The notes: a model not told the origin generated them from the sequence alone. A DNA stretch of 9,554 nucleotides from a bacterium UBA1790 (GCA_002314465.1 DCGA01000183.1:6556-16109); one strand, 5' to 3'; positions 1-5,544 are shown, numbered from the stretch's first letter. Numbers and translations: made by a program.

Positions 1-1206
1 GTCCTTGTAGATGCGCTCCTCGATGAAAATCTTCTCGAGCGAAACGCCGTGCAGAGTCTCGAGGGTCTCGCTGCGCTGTATCTCGAGTTCTTTCTTGAGG
101 ATGTCCTTGGTGCGGTCTACACTGTAGCGCAACACGTCGCTCACGGTGAGGAACTGCGGTTTCTCGTCCTTAATGACACAGCAGTTGGGCGAGATGCTTA
201 TCTCGCAGTCGCTGAAGGCATACAGAGCGTCGATGGCGATGTCGCTCGATGTGCCGGGCATGAGTTGCACGATAATCTCGGCATTCTCGCTGGTGTTGTC
301 GTCAACTCGCTTAACCTTGATCTTACCTTTCTCGGCAGCCTTGACGATTGACTCCATGAGCGAACCGGTGGTCTTGCAATAGGGAACATCCTTAACGAGC
401 AGCGTCTTGTTGTCTATTTTCTCAATCTTGGTGCGCACACGCACGCTGCCACCGCGCTCGCCGTCGTTATAGTGGCTCACGTCGATATAACCGCCAGTCT
501 GGAAATCGGGATAGAGGTGGAACTCCTCGTCGCGCAGATAGTGAACGGCAGCATCGATAATCTCATTGAAGTTGTGGGGAAGAATCTTGCACGACAAACC
601 CACCGCAATGCCTTCGGCACCCTGTGCCAGCAGCAGCGGGAACTTGGCAGGCAGTGTGAGCGGCTCACGCTTGCGGCCGTCGTACGACAGGCCCCAGTCG
701 GTAACCTTAGCATTATAAACGGTGTCGAGGGCAAACTCGCTCAGTCGTGCCTCGATGTAACGGCCTGCAGCCGCACCGTCGCCGGTGAGGATATTACCCC
801 AGTTACCCTGGGTGTCGATGAGCAGTTCCTTCTGACCCAGCTGCACCAGCGCCGAGTAAATCGACGCATCGCCGTGGGGATGGTACTGCATGGTGAGACC
901 CACCAGGTTGGCAACCTTGTTCATGTGTCCGTCGTCGGCCTCCTTCATGGCGTGCATGATGCGGCGCTGCACGGGTTTGAGACCGTCCTCGATGTGGGGG
1001 ACGGCACGCTCCAGAATCACATAGCTGGCATAGTCGAGAAACCAGTTCTCGTACATGCCCGAGAGTTGCAATTTCTTGTCTTTGGGTACCTGATAGGCCG
1101 AGTGCCCTGCCTCACCGCCCTCTTCCTGGGCGGCAGCAGCCTGCTCTTCGTTGACCTCTTCGGGTTGTTCGTTGTTCAGTTCCAGTTCGTCGTTGTCTTC
1201 TTTCAT
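1..1206 (-). CDS. parC: DNA topoisomerase IV subunit A, N-terminal 402 residues (partial at left edge)
   Basis: The minus strand is open from an ATG at 1206 to the window edge; the C-terminal beta-propeller half lies outside. ParC is the breakage-reunion subunit of topoisomerase IV, which decatenates daughter chromosomes with ParE. After an acidic, Glu/Gln/Asn/Ala-rich N-terminal extension (about residues 1-35), the winged-helix core begins at MYENWFLDYASYVI. It is followed by DGLKPVQRRI, the YHPHGDAS segment (residues 108-115), GNWGNILTGDGAAAGRYIEARLSEF with catalytic Tyr150, and LPAKFPLLLAQGAEGIAVG. The wording (ENWFLDYASYVILERAVPHIEDGLKPVQRRI, QKELLIDTQGNWGNI) matches Bacteroidota ParC rather than GyrA, which has SRALPDVRDG-type sequence. 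The positions equivalent to E. coli GyrA Ser83/Asp87 are Ala114/Ser118. Transcription probably starts from the Bacteroidota-type promoter directly upstream, so parE is not in the same operon on the 5' side. Confidence 0.93.
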   Translation of the reverse strand, partial: MKEDNDELELNNEQPEEVNEEQAAAAQEEGGEAGHSAYQVPKDKKLQLSGMYENWFLDYASYVILERAVPHIEDGLKPVQRRIMHAMKEADDGHMNKVANLVGLTMQYHPHGDASIYSALVQLGQKELLIDTQGNWGNILTGDGAAAGRYIEARLSEFALDTVYNAKVTDWGLSYDGRKREPLTLPAKFPLLLAQGAEGIAVGLSCKILPHNFNEIIDAAVHYLRDEEFHLYPDFQTGGYIDVSHYNDGERGGSVRVRTKIEKIDNKTLLVKDVPYCKTTGSLMESIVKAAEKGKIKVKRVDDNTSENAEIIVQLMPGTSSDIAIDALYAFSDCEISISPNCCVIKDEKPQFLTVSDVLRYSVDRTKDILKKELEIQRSETLETLHGVSLEKIFIEERIYKD

Positions 1207-1241
1207 CTTGAGAAAATAGCGATTATTGACTATTCAAACTG

Positions 1242-1272
1242 CAAAGATACTATTTTTTTGCGAATTATAAAA
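1242..1272 (-). promoter_or_regulatory. parC promoter (Bacteroidota -33/-7)
   Basis: On the minus strand TATCTTTG (1242-1249) matches the -7 consensus TAnnTTTG. A TTTT at 1269-1272 sits 19 bp upstream in the place of the -33 TTTG. The -7 box ends 35 bases before the parC ATG. Confidence 0.65.
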
Positions 1273-1322
1273 CACGTTTACCCCCCTCAACGGGCTACTA
1301 TGGGGCACATTGGCACTATTTT

Positions 1323-1354
1323 TTTGCCTATTATTAAACTTTTTCTTAACTTTG
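1323..1354 (+). promoter_or_regulatory. DMT transporter promoter (Bacteroidota -33/-7)
   Basis: TTTG (1323-1326) and TAACTTTG (1347-1354) are separated by 20 bp, matching the primary sigma factor consensus of Bacteroidota. The -7 box lies 46 bases before the ATG at 1401. Confidence 0.7.
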
Positions 1355-1400
1355 CCGTCCTAAGAAGCGAAAACAGTACAATTTATTCAACGATAAAGAA

Positions 1401-2330
1401 ATGAAAAACGATAAGTTTCAGGGCCATGCAGCGGTGTTGCTGGCCAATGTAATTTTCGGTCTCGCGGTACCCATGAGTTCGTTCCTGCTGTCGCCCGCTT
1501 CGGGCGTCGACGGCCAGGCTTGGATGGGTCCTCTGGGCTACATTGCCACCCGCTGTTTCTTTGCAGCAATCATCTTCTGGGCAATTGCCGCCTTCCTTCC
1601 CAAGGAGAAGGTTGAGCGCAAGGACCTGTGGGTGATTATCCTGGGCGGCGTCATGGGATTTGCCGTGTCGCAGACCTTCACCGCTTGGAGCCTTTACTAT
1701 GCTAATCCCGTCTACTTCTCGTTTGTAGGCGCCCTCTGCCCCATCGCCACTATGATAGGCGCGTGGATGGTGCTGGGCGAGCGCATCAACGGCATCAAGA
1801 CCGTGGGCGTTATCCTCGGCATCCTGGGAGCACTGCTCATGGTCTACATGAGTGCCACCGGAGGTAGTGCCGACGGCATCAACAACCTGCTGGGTATAGG
1901 CTTTGCATTGCTCAGCCTCCTCACATGGGTCATCTACTTGCTCATCACACGCAAGGTGTCGGCCAAGTACAGCAGCGTCACCCAGATGAAGTGGACATTC
2001 CTTGCATCGGCCATCATCATGGTGCCCCTCACAGCATTCATGGAAGGCCCGCAGATGCTCTACACATCGGCTTGCACATGGCAGGCGGCAGGCGCCACAG
2101 CGTTTGTGGTACTCCTTGCCACAGTACTGGGCTACTTCATGATCCCCTATGCAATGAAGCGCATCAACGCCACCACAGTGAGCACTTACACCAACCTGCA
2201 GCCCGTTGTGGCATCTATCGTGGCATTTGCCATTGGACAGGCAATCCTCACTTGGGACAAACCCGTTGCCGGTGTACTCGTATTGCTTAGCGCATTCATG
2301 GTAACCCTCGGTTCAAAGCAAGAAGCATAA
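1401..2330 (+). CDS. EamA/DMT-family permease (drug/metabolite transporter superfamily)
   Basis: A 309-residue protein with about ten hydrophobic segments (roughly residues 10-30, 46-66, 76-94, 100-124, 133-151, 164-183, 197-214, 229-250, 264-282, 287-305). These form the duplicated 5+5 helix layout of the EamA family in the inner membrane. Family signatures are visible: ANPVYFSFVGALCPI...WMVLGERI at the end of the first repeat, and TNLQPVVASIVAF in the second. DMT carriers export or import small metabolites such as amino acids, nucleosides or drugs; the substrate cannot be read from the sequence. The length of about 300 residues is typical. The ATG fits the promoter position, and the start region is A-rich without a Shine-Dalgarno. 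No T-tailed terminator follows; the next element is the tRNA-Pro promoter, so some read-through into the tRNA is possible. Confidence 0.9.
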   Translation: MKNDKFQGHAAVLLANVIFGLAVPMSSFLLSPASGVDGQAWMGPLGYIATRCFFAAIIFWAIAAFLPKEKVERKDLWVIILGGVMGFAVSQTFTAWSLYYANPVYFSFVGALCPIATMIGAWMVLGERINGIKTVGVILGILGALLMVYMSATGGSADGINNLLGIGFALLSLLTWVIYLLITRKVSAKYSSVTQMKWTFLASAIIMVPLTAFMEGPQMLYTSACTWQAAGATAFVVLLATVLGYFMIPYAMKRINATTVSTYTNLQPVVASIVAFAIGQAILTWDKPVAGVLVLLSAFMVTLGSKQEA

Positions 2331-2364
2331 CACGCGAGTATTAATAAAAAAATAAGGCAAAACG

Positions 2365-2396
2365 TTTGCCGTTAACAAAAAAATAGACTACCTTTG
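2365..2396 (+). promoter_or_regulatory. tRNA-Pro promoter
   Basis: TTTG (2365-2368), a 20-bp spacer and TACCTTTG (2389-2396) give a near-perfect Bacteroidota promoter ending 27 bases before the mature tRNA. The -33 TTTG is the right arm of a perfect inverted repeat GGCAAA-ACG-TTTGCC (2356-2370). Confidence 0.75.
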
Positions 2397-2404
2397 CAGT
2401 CGCT

Positions 2405-2421
2405 TTAACGGCAATGCCGTT
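2405..2421 (+). other. Hairpin in the 5' leader of the pre-tRNA
   Basis: AACGGC (2407-2412), loop AAT and GCCGTT (2416-2421) form a perfect 6-bp hairpin between the predicted transcription start and the mature tRNA 5' end at 2424. The arm TTAACGGC (2405-2412) is also a perfect inverted copy of GCCGTTAA at 2368-2375, upstream of the -7 box. Confidence 0.5.
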
Positions 2422-2423
2422 TT

Positions 2424-2496
2424 CGGGATGTAGTACAGTCGGTAGTATGCATGCTTTGGGAGCATGAGGTCGCACGTTCGAATCGTGTCATCCCGA
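2424..2496 (+). tRNA. tRNA-Pro (anticodon TGG)
   Basis: The cloverleaf folds completely by eye. The acceptor stem is CGGGATG/CATCCCG (2424-2430 with 2489-2495). The D arm is 2433-2448 with a GG in the loop. The anticodon stem is CATGC/GCATG with loop TTTGGGA, giving anticodon TGG at 2457-2459. The variable loop is AGGTC, and the T arm is GCACG-TTCGAAT-CGTGT. The discriminator base is A2496. The 3' CCA is not fully encoded (the next bases are CCT), so CCA must be added enzymatically. TGG reads CCA and, by wobble, other proline codons. It has its own promoter and terminator. Confidence 0.96.
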
Positions 2497-2504
2497 CCTA
2501 CCGT

Positions 2505-2544
2505 AAAAAAACGCTGGAGTCACAACGACCCCAGCGTTTTTGTT
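2505..2544 (+). terminator. Rho-independent terminator of tRNA-Pro; copy 1 of a 40-bp direct repeat
   Basis: Seven A's precede CGCTGG, and the stem AACGCTGG/CCAGCGTT is followed by a T-run. Inside lie an A-C mismatch, a 3-bp inner stem GTC/GAC and loop ACAAC. The A-run on the left and T-run on the right make it usable from both strands. The same 40 bases recur at 3343-3382. Confidence 0.85.
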
Positions 2545-2581
2545 ATACTTATAGATTTAGAGTATATATTTACCCTATATT

Positions 2582-2612
2582 TTTGAAATTTTCAAATAAT
2601 GTGTTACTTTTG
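2582..2612 (+). promoter_or_regulatory. Promoter of the CxxC/TPR-like gene
   Basis: TTTG (2582-2585), a 19-bp spacer and TACTTTTG (2605-2612) match the Bacteroidota consensus. It predicts an unusually long leader of about 95 bases before the ATG at 2713. Confidence 0.7.
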
Positions 2613-2637
2613 TAAAAATAACAATCATTTCTACCAT

Positions 2638-2673
2638 ATGAAAGTTGACACCTGGATATTTTTTTCCGTATAA
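2638..2673 (+). other. Possible 11-codon leader ORF
   Basis: Within the predicted leader an ATG opens a short frame MKVDTWIFFSV followed by TAA, ending 39 bases before the main start. Nothing beyond its position supports translation; it may be chance. Confidence 0.15.
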
Positions 2674-2676
2674 TTA

Positions 2677-2711
2677 CATTAACACACATAACACTCATTA
2701 ATACACATAAC
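2677..2711 (+). repeat. Two 16-bp direct repeats abutting a start codon
   Basis: CATTAACACACATAAC (2677-2692) and CATTAATACACATAAC (2696-2711) differ at one base and are spaced 19 bp start to start. The second copy ends one base before the ATG of the 2713 gene, so the repeats occupy the ribosome-loading region. Confidence 0.75.
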
Positions 2712-2712
2712 T

Positions 2713-3330
2713 ATGATTCCAGGACCTGCAAGAATTCTCACATGCCCCCACTGCGACGGCAAGAAAGAAGTATTGTCCCTAAAGTCGGGTAACACATTTG
2801 GTGCCATCACATGGTCGGACAACAAGACCGAAGCCCACATGTTGCCCCGCATATCGTTTGTACAGCAATGCCCCCATTGCGGGGAATACTATCTGCTCTC
2901 ACGTCAGGATGGCGATGAGTATAGCAGCAATTACAGTTTTAACCTCGGCGAGCTCGACTTTGTCGGCCACGTGAAGGCTTGGGAGCAACTGAGCCAACTG
3001 CCCGACCTTACCGAAAGTGAGCGCATGAATTGCCGCTTCCTACAAGTTTGGGCTTACAACGACGAGTTTACTCGCAAGCCAAATTCGAACGCGCCCAGCG
3101 AAAGTGATGTCAAGTTCTTTATGAATGCGGTGGACGACTTGATTAATTCTAATAAAGTACAATCTCTCATTAAGGCGGAACTACTACGAGAAACAGGCCG
3201 ATTTGACGAGGCTGCCACTATGCTCGACTCAGAGACTGTCGACCAAGAATTCCTCAAGCAAATCATTGAAGAGATACGCACCCACATTACCGCCCGCGAT
3301 ACCCGCCCATTTGTAATCACCGATAGGTAA
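2713..3330 (+). CDS. Hypothetical protein with two CPHC zinc-ribbon knuckles and a TPR-like helical C-terminus
   Basis: I do not recognise a named family. The 205-residue protein has two CPHC knuckles (Cys11/Cys14 and Cys53/Cys56) about 40 residues apart. Together they would hold one zinc ion in a split zinc ribbon. Residues about 85-190 look helical, including a TPR-like stretch IKAELLRETGRFDEAATMLD (153-172). There is no signal peptide or membrane segment, so it is probably cytoplasmic. The layout (zinc ribbon followed by a TPR-like helical part) recalls DUF2225-type proteins, but I cannot claim homology. The gene is monocistronic, with its own promoter, a long leader with direct repeats, and a terminator identical to that of the neighbouring tRNA. 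Binding to nucleic acid or protein would be a guess. Confidence 0.8.
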   Translation: MIPGPARILTCPHCDGKKEVLSLKSGNTFGAITWSDNKTEAHMLPRISFVQQCPHCGEYYLLSRQDGDEYSSNYSFNLGELDFVGHVKAWEQLSQLPDLTESERMNCRFLQVWAYNDEFTRKPNSNAPSESDVKFFMNAVDDLINSNKVQSLIKAELLRETGRFDEAATMLDSETVDQEFLKQIIEEIRTHITARDTRPFVITDR

Positions 3331-3342
3331 CCACTCTATAAC

Positions 3343-3382
3343 AAAAAAACGCTGGAGTCACAACGACCCCAGCGTTTTTGTT
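3343..3382 (+). terminator. Terminator of the CxxC/TPR-like gene; copy 2 of the 40-bp repeat
   Basis: Base-for-base the same hairpin as the tRNA-Pro terminator: stem AACGCTGG/CCAGCGTT, A-C mismatch, inner GTC/GAC, loop ACAAC, T-tract. It begins 12 bases after the stop codon of the gene. Confidence 0.85.
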
Positions 3383-3506
3383 TTCTGGGTTCTAAGCAGC
3401 ATGTCGAGCGAATCCATTATTTGGGCGTATTATTCTTGACGGGGAATTATTTTTCACTTATCACATTTTCTTGGTGAAATTTTAGGGCGGTTTGGACTAA
3501 ATACAC

Positions 3507-3514
3507 TACATTTG
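3507..3514 (+). promoter_or_regulatory. -7 element of the inositol-monophosphatase-family gene
   Basis: TACATTTG matches TAnnTTTG, with its last base 21 bases before the ATG at 3536. No good TTTG lies 19-21 bp upstream (TTTA at 3481-3484 is the nearest candidate, at 22 bp), so the -33 element is uncertain. Confidence 0.55.
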
Positions 3515-3535
3515 CACGGTAATTATTATGTAACT

Positions 3536-4306
3536 ATGGAAACGCTTAAAAAAATCTTGGCCGATGCCATGGATATGGCACACAAGGCAGGAAACATTCA
3601 GATGGAAATGTTCCGTTCGGGACATCTCAGCATTGTCACCAAGCAGAATGCCTATGATGTAGTGACCGCTGCCGACAAGGCAAGTGAGACGCTGATAGTA
3701 GACAGTATTAACGAACTTTATCCCGACCATTCGATACTGAGCGAGGAGAGCGGTCTGCACGAGGGCGATGCCGAGTGGCAGTGGGTCATCGATCCGCTCG
3801 ACGGCACTACCAATTACAGCAACGGACTGCCCATCTTCAACGTATCAATAGGCATCAAGCACTATGGCGAAACCGTAGTGGGCGTGGTATATGCCCCGGC
3901 ACTGGGCGAGATGTTCCACGCCATAAAGGGACACGGGGCTTTCCTCAACGGCAAGGCAATCACCTGCAGCGACAAGACATCGCTCGAAGAAGCGGTACTT
4001 TCGACCGGTTTCCCATATGACAAGGCCGTCAACCCCGACAACAACATAGACCGTGCCAGCCGAGTTATTCCCGTGGTGCGCGGACTGCGACGCCTGGGCA
4101 GCGCAGCCCTCAACATCAGTTATGTGGGAGCCGGATTCCTCGACGGATACTGGGAGATGAACCTCAACGAGTGGGACGTGTGTGCCGCACTACTCATTGC
4201 AAGCGAGGCAGGAGCAAGATGGAGTGACTTCCGCACCGACCGCAACCGCAGCGTCATAGTCACCTCACCAGGCATCTACGACGCGCTGCACAAACTCATA
4301 AAATAA
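3536..4306 (+). CDS. Inositol monophosphatase family protein (SuhB-like)
   Basis: A 256-residue Mg2+-dependent phosphatase of the IMPase fold, the usual length for the family. Metal-ligand motifs are intact: ILSEESG (Glu70), the motif WVIDPLDGTTNY (Asp86 and Asp89), and the distal NEWDVCAALLIASEAGA (Asp214). These match the E-D-D-D set of human IMPA1. Members hydrolyse inositol-1-phosphate or related sugar and nucleotide phosphates; a CysQ-type 3'-phosphoadenosine phosphatase cannot be fully excluded. A TTG at 3512 would extend the frame by eight codons, but it lies inside the -7 promoter box, so the ATG at 3536 is chosen. The gene is monocistronic with a strong terminator behind it. No signal peptide; cytoplasmic. 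Confidence 0.9.
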   Translation: METLKKILADAMDMAHKAGNIQMEMFRSGHLSIVTKQNAYDVVTAADKASETLIVDSINELYPDHSILSEESGLHEGDAEWQWVIDPLDGTTNYSNGLPIFNVSIGIKHYGETVVGVVYAPALGEMFHAIKGHGAFLNGKAITCSDKTSLEEAVLSTGFPYDKAVNPDNNIDRASRVIPVVRGLRRLGSAALNISYVGAGFLDGYWEMNLNEWDVCAALLIASEAGARWSDFRTDRNRSVIVTSPGIYDALHKLIK

Positions 4307-4326
4307 CCGCATCAATCTATAACGAC

Positions 4327-4373
4327 AGCGACGGATTCACCCACATAAGGGCAAGTCCGTCGCTTTGTTTTTT
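4327..4373 (+). terminator. Rho-independent terminator
   Basis: A perfect 9-bp stem AGCGACGGA/TCCGTCGCT (4327-4335 with 4356-4364) encloses 20 bases that can add a CCC/GGG pairing. It is followed by TTGTTTTTT. It ends the phosphatase transcript; on the minus strand the stem lacks a T-tract, so it would stop the convergent S41 gene only weakly. Confidence 0.85.
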
Positions 4374-4386
4374 ATGTGATTACAAT

Positions 4387-5400
4387 CTACTTCTTGGTGA
4401 GGATAGCGATGGCTGTGTCAAGCAGCGTGTCGTGATGGCGTGCAGTGTCGTCGTCGGTCTGATCAACGCGCACATCGGGCTCTACGCCGAACTCGGTGAG
4501 GTTGCCATCCTTGTCGTAGATGGGCGACGCCGAGAAGCGCACGTGCCATCCGTTGGGCATCTCGCTTGTGAACGGCAAGCCGCATCCGCCGCCGGTTACA
4601 TCACCCACGATGGTAACATTGGGCAGTGACTTCATGATAGACACAAAGTTGTTGGTAGCGCTGAACGACCCGCGGTTGCACAGCACTACAACGGGCTTGA
4701 GGTAGTGGGTGCGATTGGGCGACGGTTCAAAGTAATAGGGGTAGCGCTCAGAGAAAGCATCATGGGCAGCCCCCTTCTTGTGGCTCATGTAGCCCACCAG
4801 GGTCTTCTCCTCGATGAAACGCTCCACCAGTGTCTGCACGTTGGTGAGGATGCCGCCACCATTGCTGCGCACATCGATGATGAGACCGTCGCAGGTGGCA
4901 AGGAAATTGAACAGCGCGTCGAGGTTGCCCGAGCCTATCGTATTAGAGAAACTGCCATAGTACATATAACCTATGTTGTCGCTAAGTATCTGGTAATCGA
5001 TGCCCGAGGTGTGGAAATAGTCGAAGTTGAGGTAATACTCCCTTACAAGGCGCTCGTCGTAGTTGACGGGATATTTCTCCCATATCCAGTAACGCGACAC
5101 ATCGTGCGGAGCAATGAGATTGGTGTGCCCGTCGCGCAGTTCCTTGAGCATATCGCCGCACAGCGAAAAGAGTTCGCTTGAGGTCATCTTGGGCGTAATC
5201 TTGCTGCGGTAGCGAGTGCGCACCTCGTTCCAGTCCACGTCCTTGTAGGAGAAAAACGCATAGTGCTCGTCCATAATCTCCCACAGCGCGTCAAAGTTAC
5301 CCTCGGGCGTGTTGGCATACTGCGGCTCATCGCTGCAAGTCCCCAAGCCCAGCAACACACACATTGCAACCATTAAATATATAACTCTCATCGCTTTCAT
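4387..5400 (-). CDS. S41-family peptidase, lipoprotein (His/Ser type, no PDZ domain seen)
   Basis: About 337 residues. A hydrophobic signal sequence (residues 4-21) ends in a lipobox-like LGTC with Cys22, so it is probably a lipoprotein facing the periplasm or carried to the outer membrane. The S41 core is visible: LRDGHTNL (His92), LIIDVRSNGGG (173-183), NRGSFSATNNF with the likely nucleophile Ser247, then VGDVTGGGCGLP. The Lys that partners the Ser in Tsp/CtpA proteases aligns with Gly272, so a His-Ser mechanism like that of nisin-resistance protein NSR is more likely. I see no PDZ insertion between the N-terminal helical part and the core. A TTG at 5412 would extend the frame but is part of the -7 box. 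The ATG at 5400 leaves only about five untranslated bases; the ATG at 5391 is a good alternative. Confidence 0.88.
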   Translation of the reverse strand: MKAMRVIYLMVAMCVLLGLGTCSDEPQYANTPEGNFDALWEIMDEHYAFFSYKDVDWNEVRTRYRSKITPKMTSSELFSLCGDMLKELRDGHTNLIAPHDVSRYWIWEKYPVNYDERLVREYYLNFDYFHTSGIDYQILSDNIGYMYYGSFSNTIGSGNLDALFNFLATCDGLIIDVRSNGGGILTNVQTLVERFIEEKTLVGYMSHKKGAAHDAFSERYPYYFEPSPNRTHYLKPVVVLCNRGSFSATNNFVSIMKSLPNVTIVGDVTGGGCGLPFTSEMPNGWHVRFSASPIYDKDGNLTEFGVEPDVRVDQTDDDTARHHDTLLDTAIAILTKK

Positions 5401-5409
5401 AACTATGGG

Positions 5410-5441
5410 CAAAGGTAATCATATCTTTGCACACAAGCAAA
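5410..5441 (-). promoter_or_regulatory. S41 peptidase promoter
   Basis: On the minus strand TTTG (5438-5441), a 20-bp spacer and TACCTTTG (5410-5417) form a full consensus Bacteroidota promoter. The -7 box ends nine bases before the ATG at 5400 and eighteen before the one at 5391. Confidence 0.75.
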
Positions 5442-5487
5442 ATATTGACGAGAAACCTACAAGCTCATGGTTCTTTTTTCACATTTC

Positions 5488-5499
5488 GTGATACATCAC
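5488..5499. promoter_or_regulatory. Possible operator dyad GTGAT-AC-ATCAC
   Basis: A perfect 5-bp inverted repeat with a 2-bp centre lies just upstream of the hydrolase -33 region, between two divergent promoters. It resembles Crp/Fnr half-sites, but the spacing is 2 bp shorter than their consensus. Confidence 0.25.
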
Positions 5500-5508
5500 A
5501 ATGGTTTT

Positions 5509-5540
5509 CTTGGTGGGTATGTAAAGTTTTTCTAATTTTG
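5509..5540 (+). promoter_or_regulatory. Alpha/beta hydrolase promoter
   Basis: TAATTTTG (5533-5540) fits the -7 consensus; CTTG (5509-5512) lies 20 bp upstream as a one-mismatch -33. The ATG follows only four bases after the -7 box, implying a leaderless transcript if this promoter is used. Confidence 0.55.
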
Positions 5541-5544
5541 TGGT

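Larger units (their letters stand above)
2505..3382. repeat. Pair of identical 40-bp direct repeats bounding one gene (period 838 bp)
   Basis: Positions 2505-2544 and 3343-3382 are identical over 40 bases; the sequence differs immediately on both sides of each copy. The repeat is exactly the terminator hairpin with its A- and T-tracts. The interval between the copies holds a promoter, a repeat-rich leader and one complete gene (2713-3330). No transposase or integrase is present, and no target-site duplication beyond the repeats was seen. Confidence 0.9.

Noticed and set aside
1..1206. GyrA instead of ParC.
   Set aside because: The core reads ENWFLDYASYVILERAVPHIEDG and GNWGNILTGDGAAAGRY, which is the Bacteroidota ParC pattern; GyrA would have SYIDYSMSVIVSRALPDVRDG-like sequence.
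472..1404. A 310-codon open frame on the plus strand.
   Set aside because: It is antisense to clear parC sequence and to the divergent promoter region, has no recognisable domain, and arises from the G/C-biased codon use of parC. The same reasoning removes the plus-strand frames inside the S41, YitT and tdk genes (4705-5181, 7032-7520, 8572-9072).
2356..2370. GGCAAA-ACG-TTTGCC hairpin as the terminator of the DMT transporter.
   Set aside because: It is followed by GTTAACAAAA rather than a T-tract, and its right arm is the tRNA promoter -33 box, so an operator or chance is more likely.
2505..3382. Insertion sequence or MITE bounded by the 40-bp repeats.
   Set aside because: The repeats are direct rather than terminally inverted relative to each other, no transposase is encoded, and no separate target duplication is visible. 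A terminator duplication or cassette is the more careful reading.
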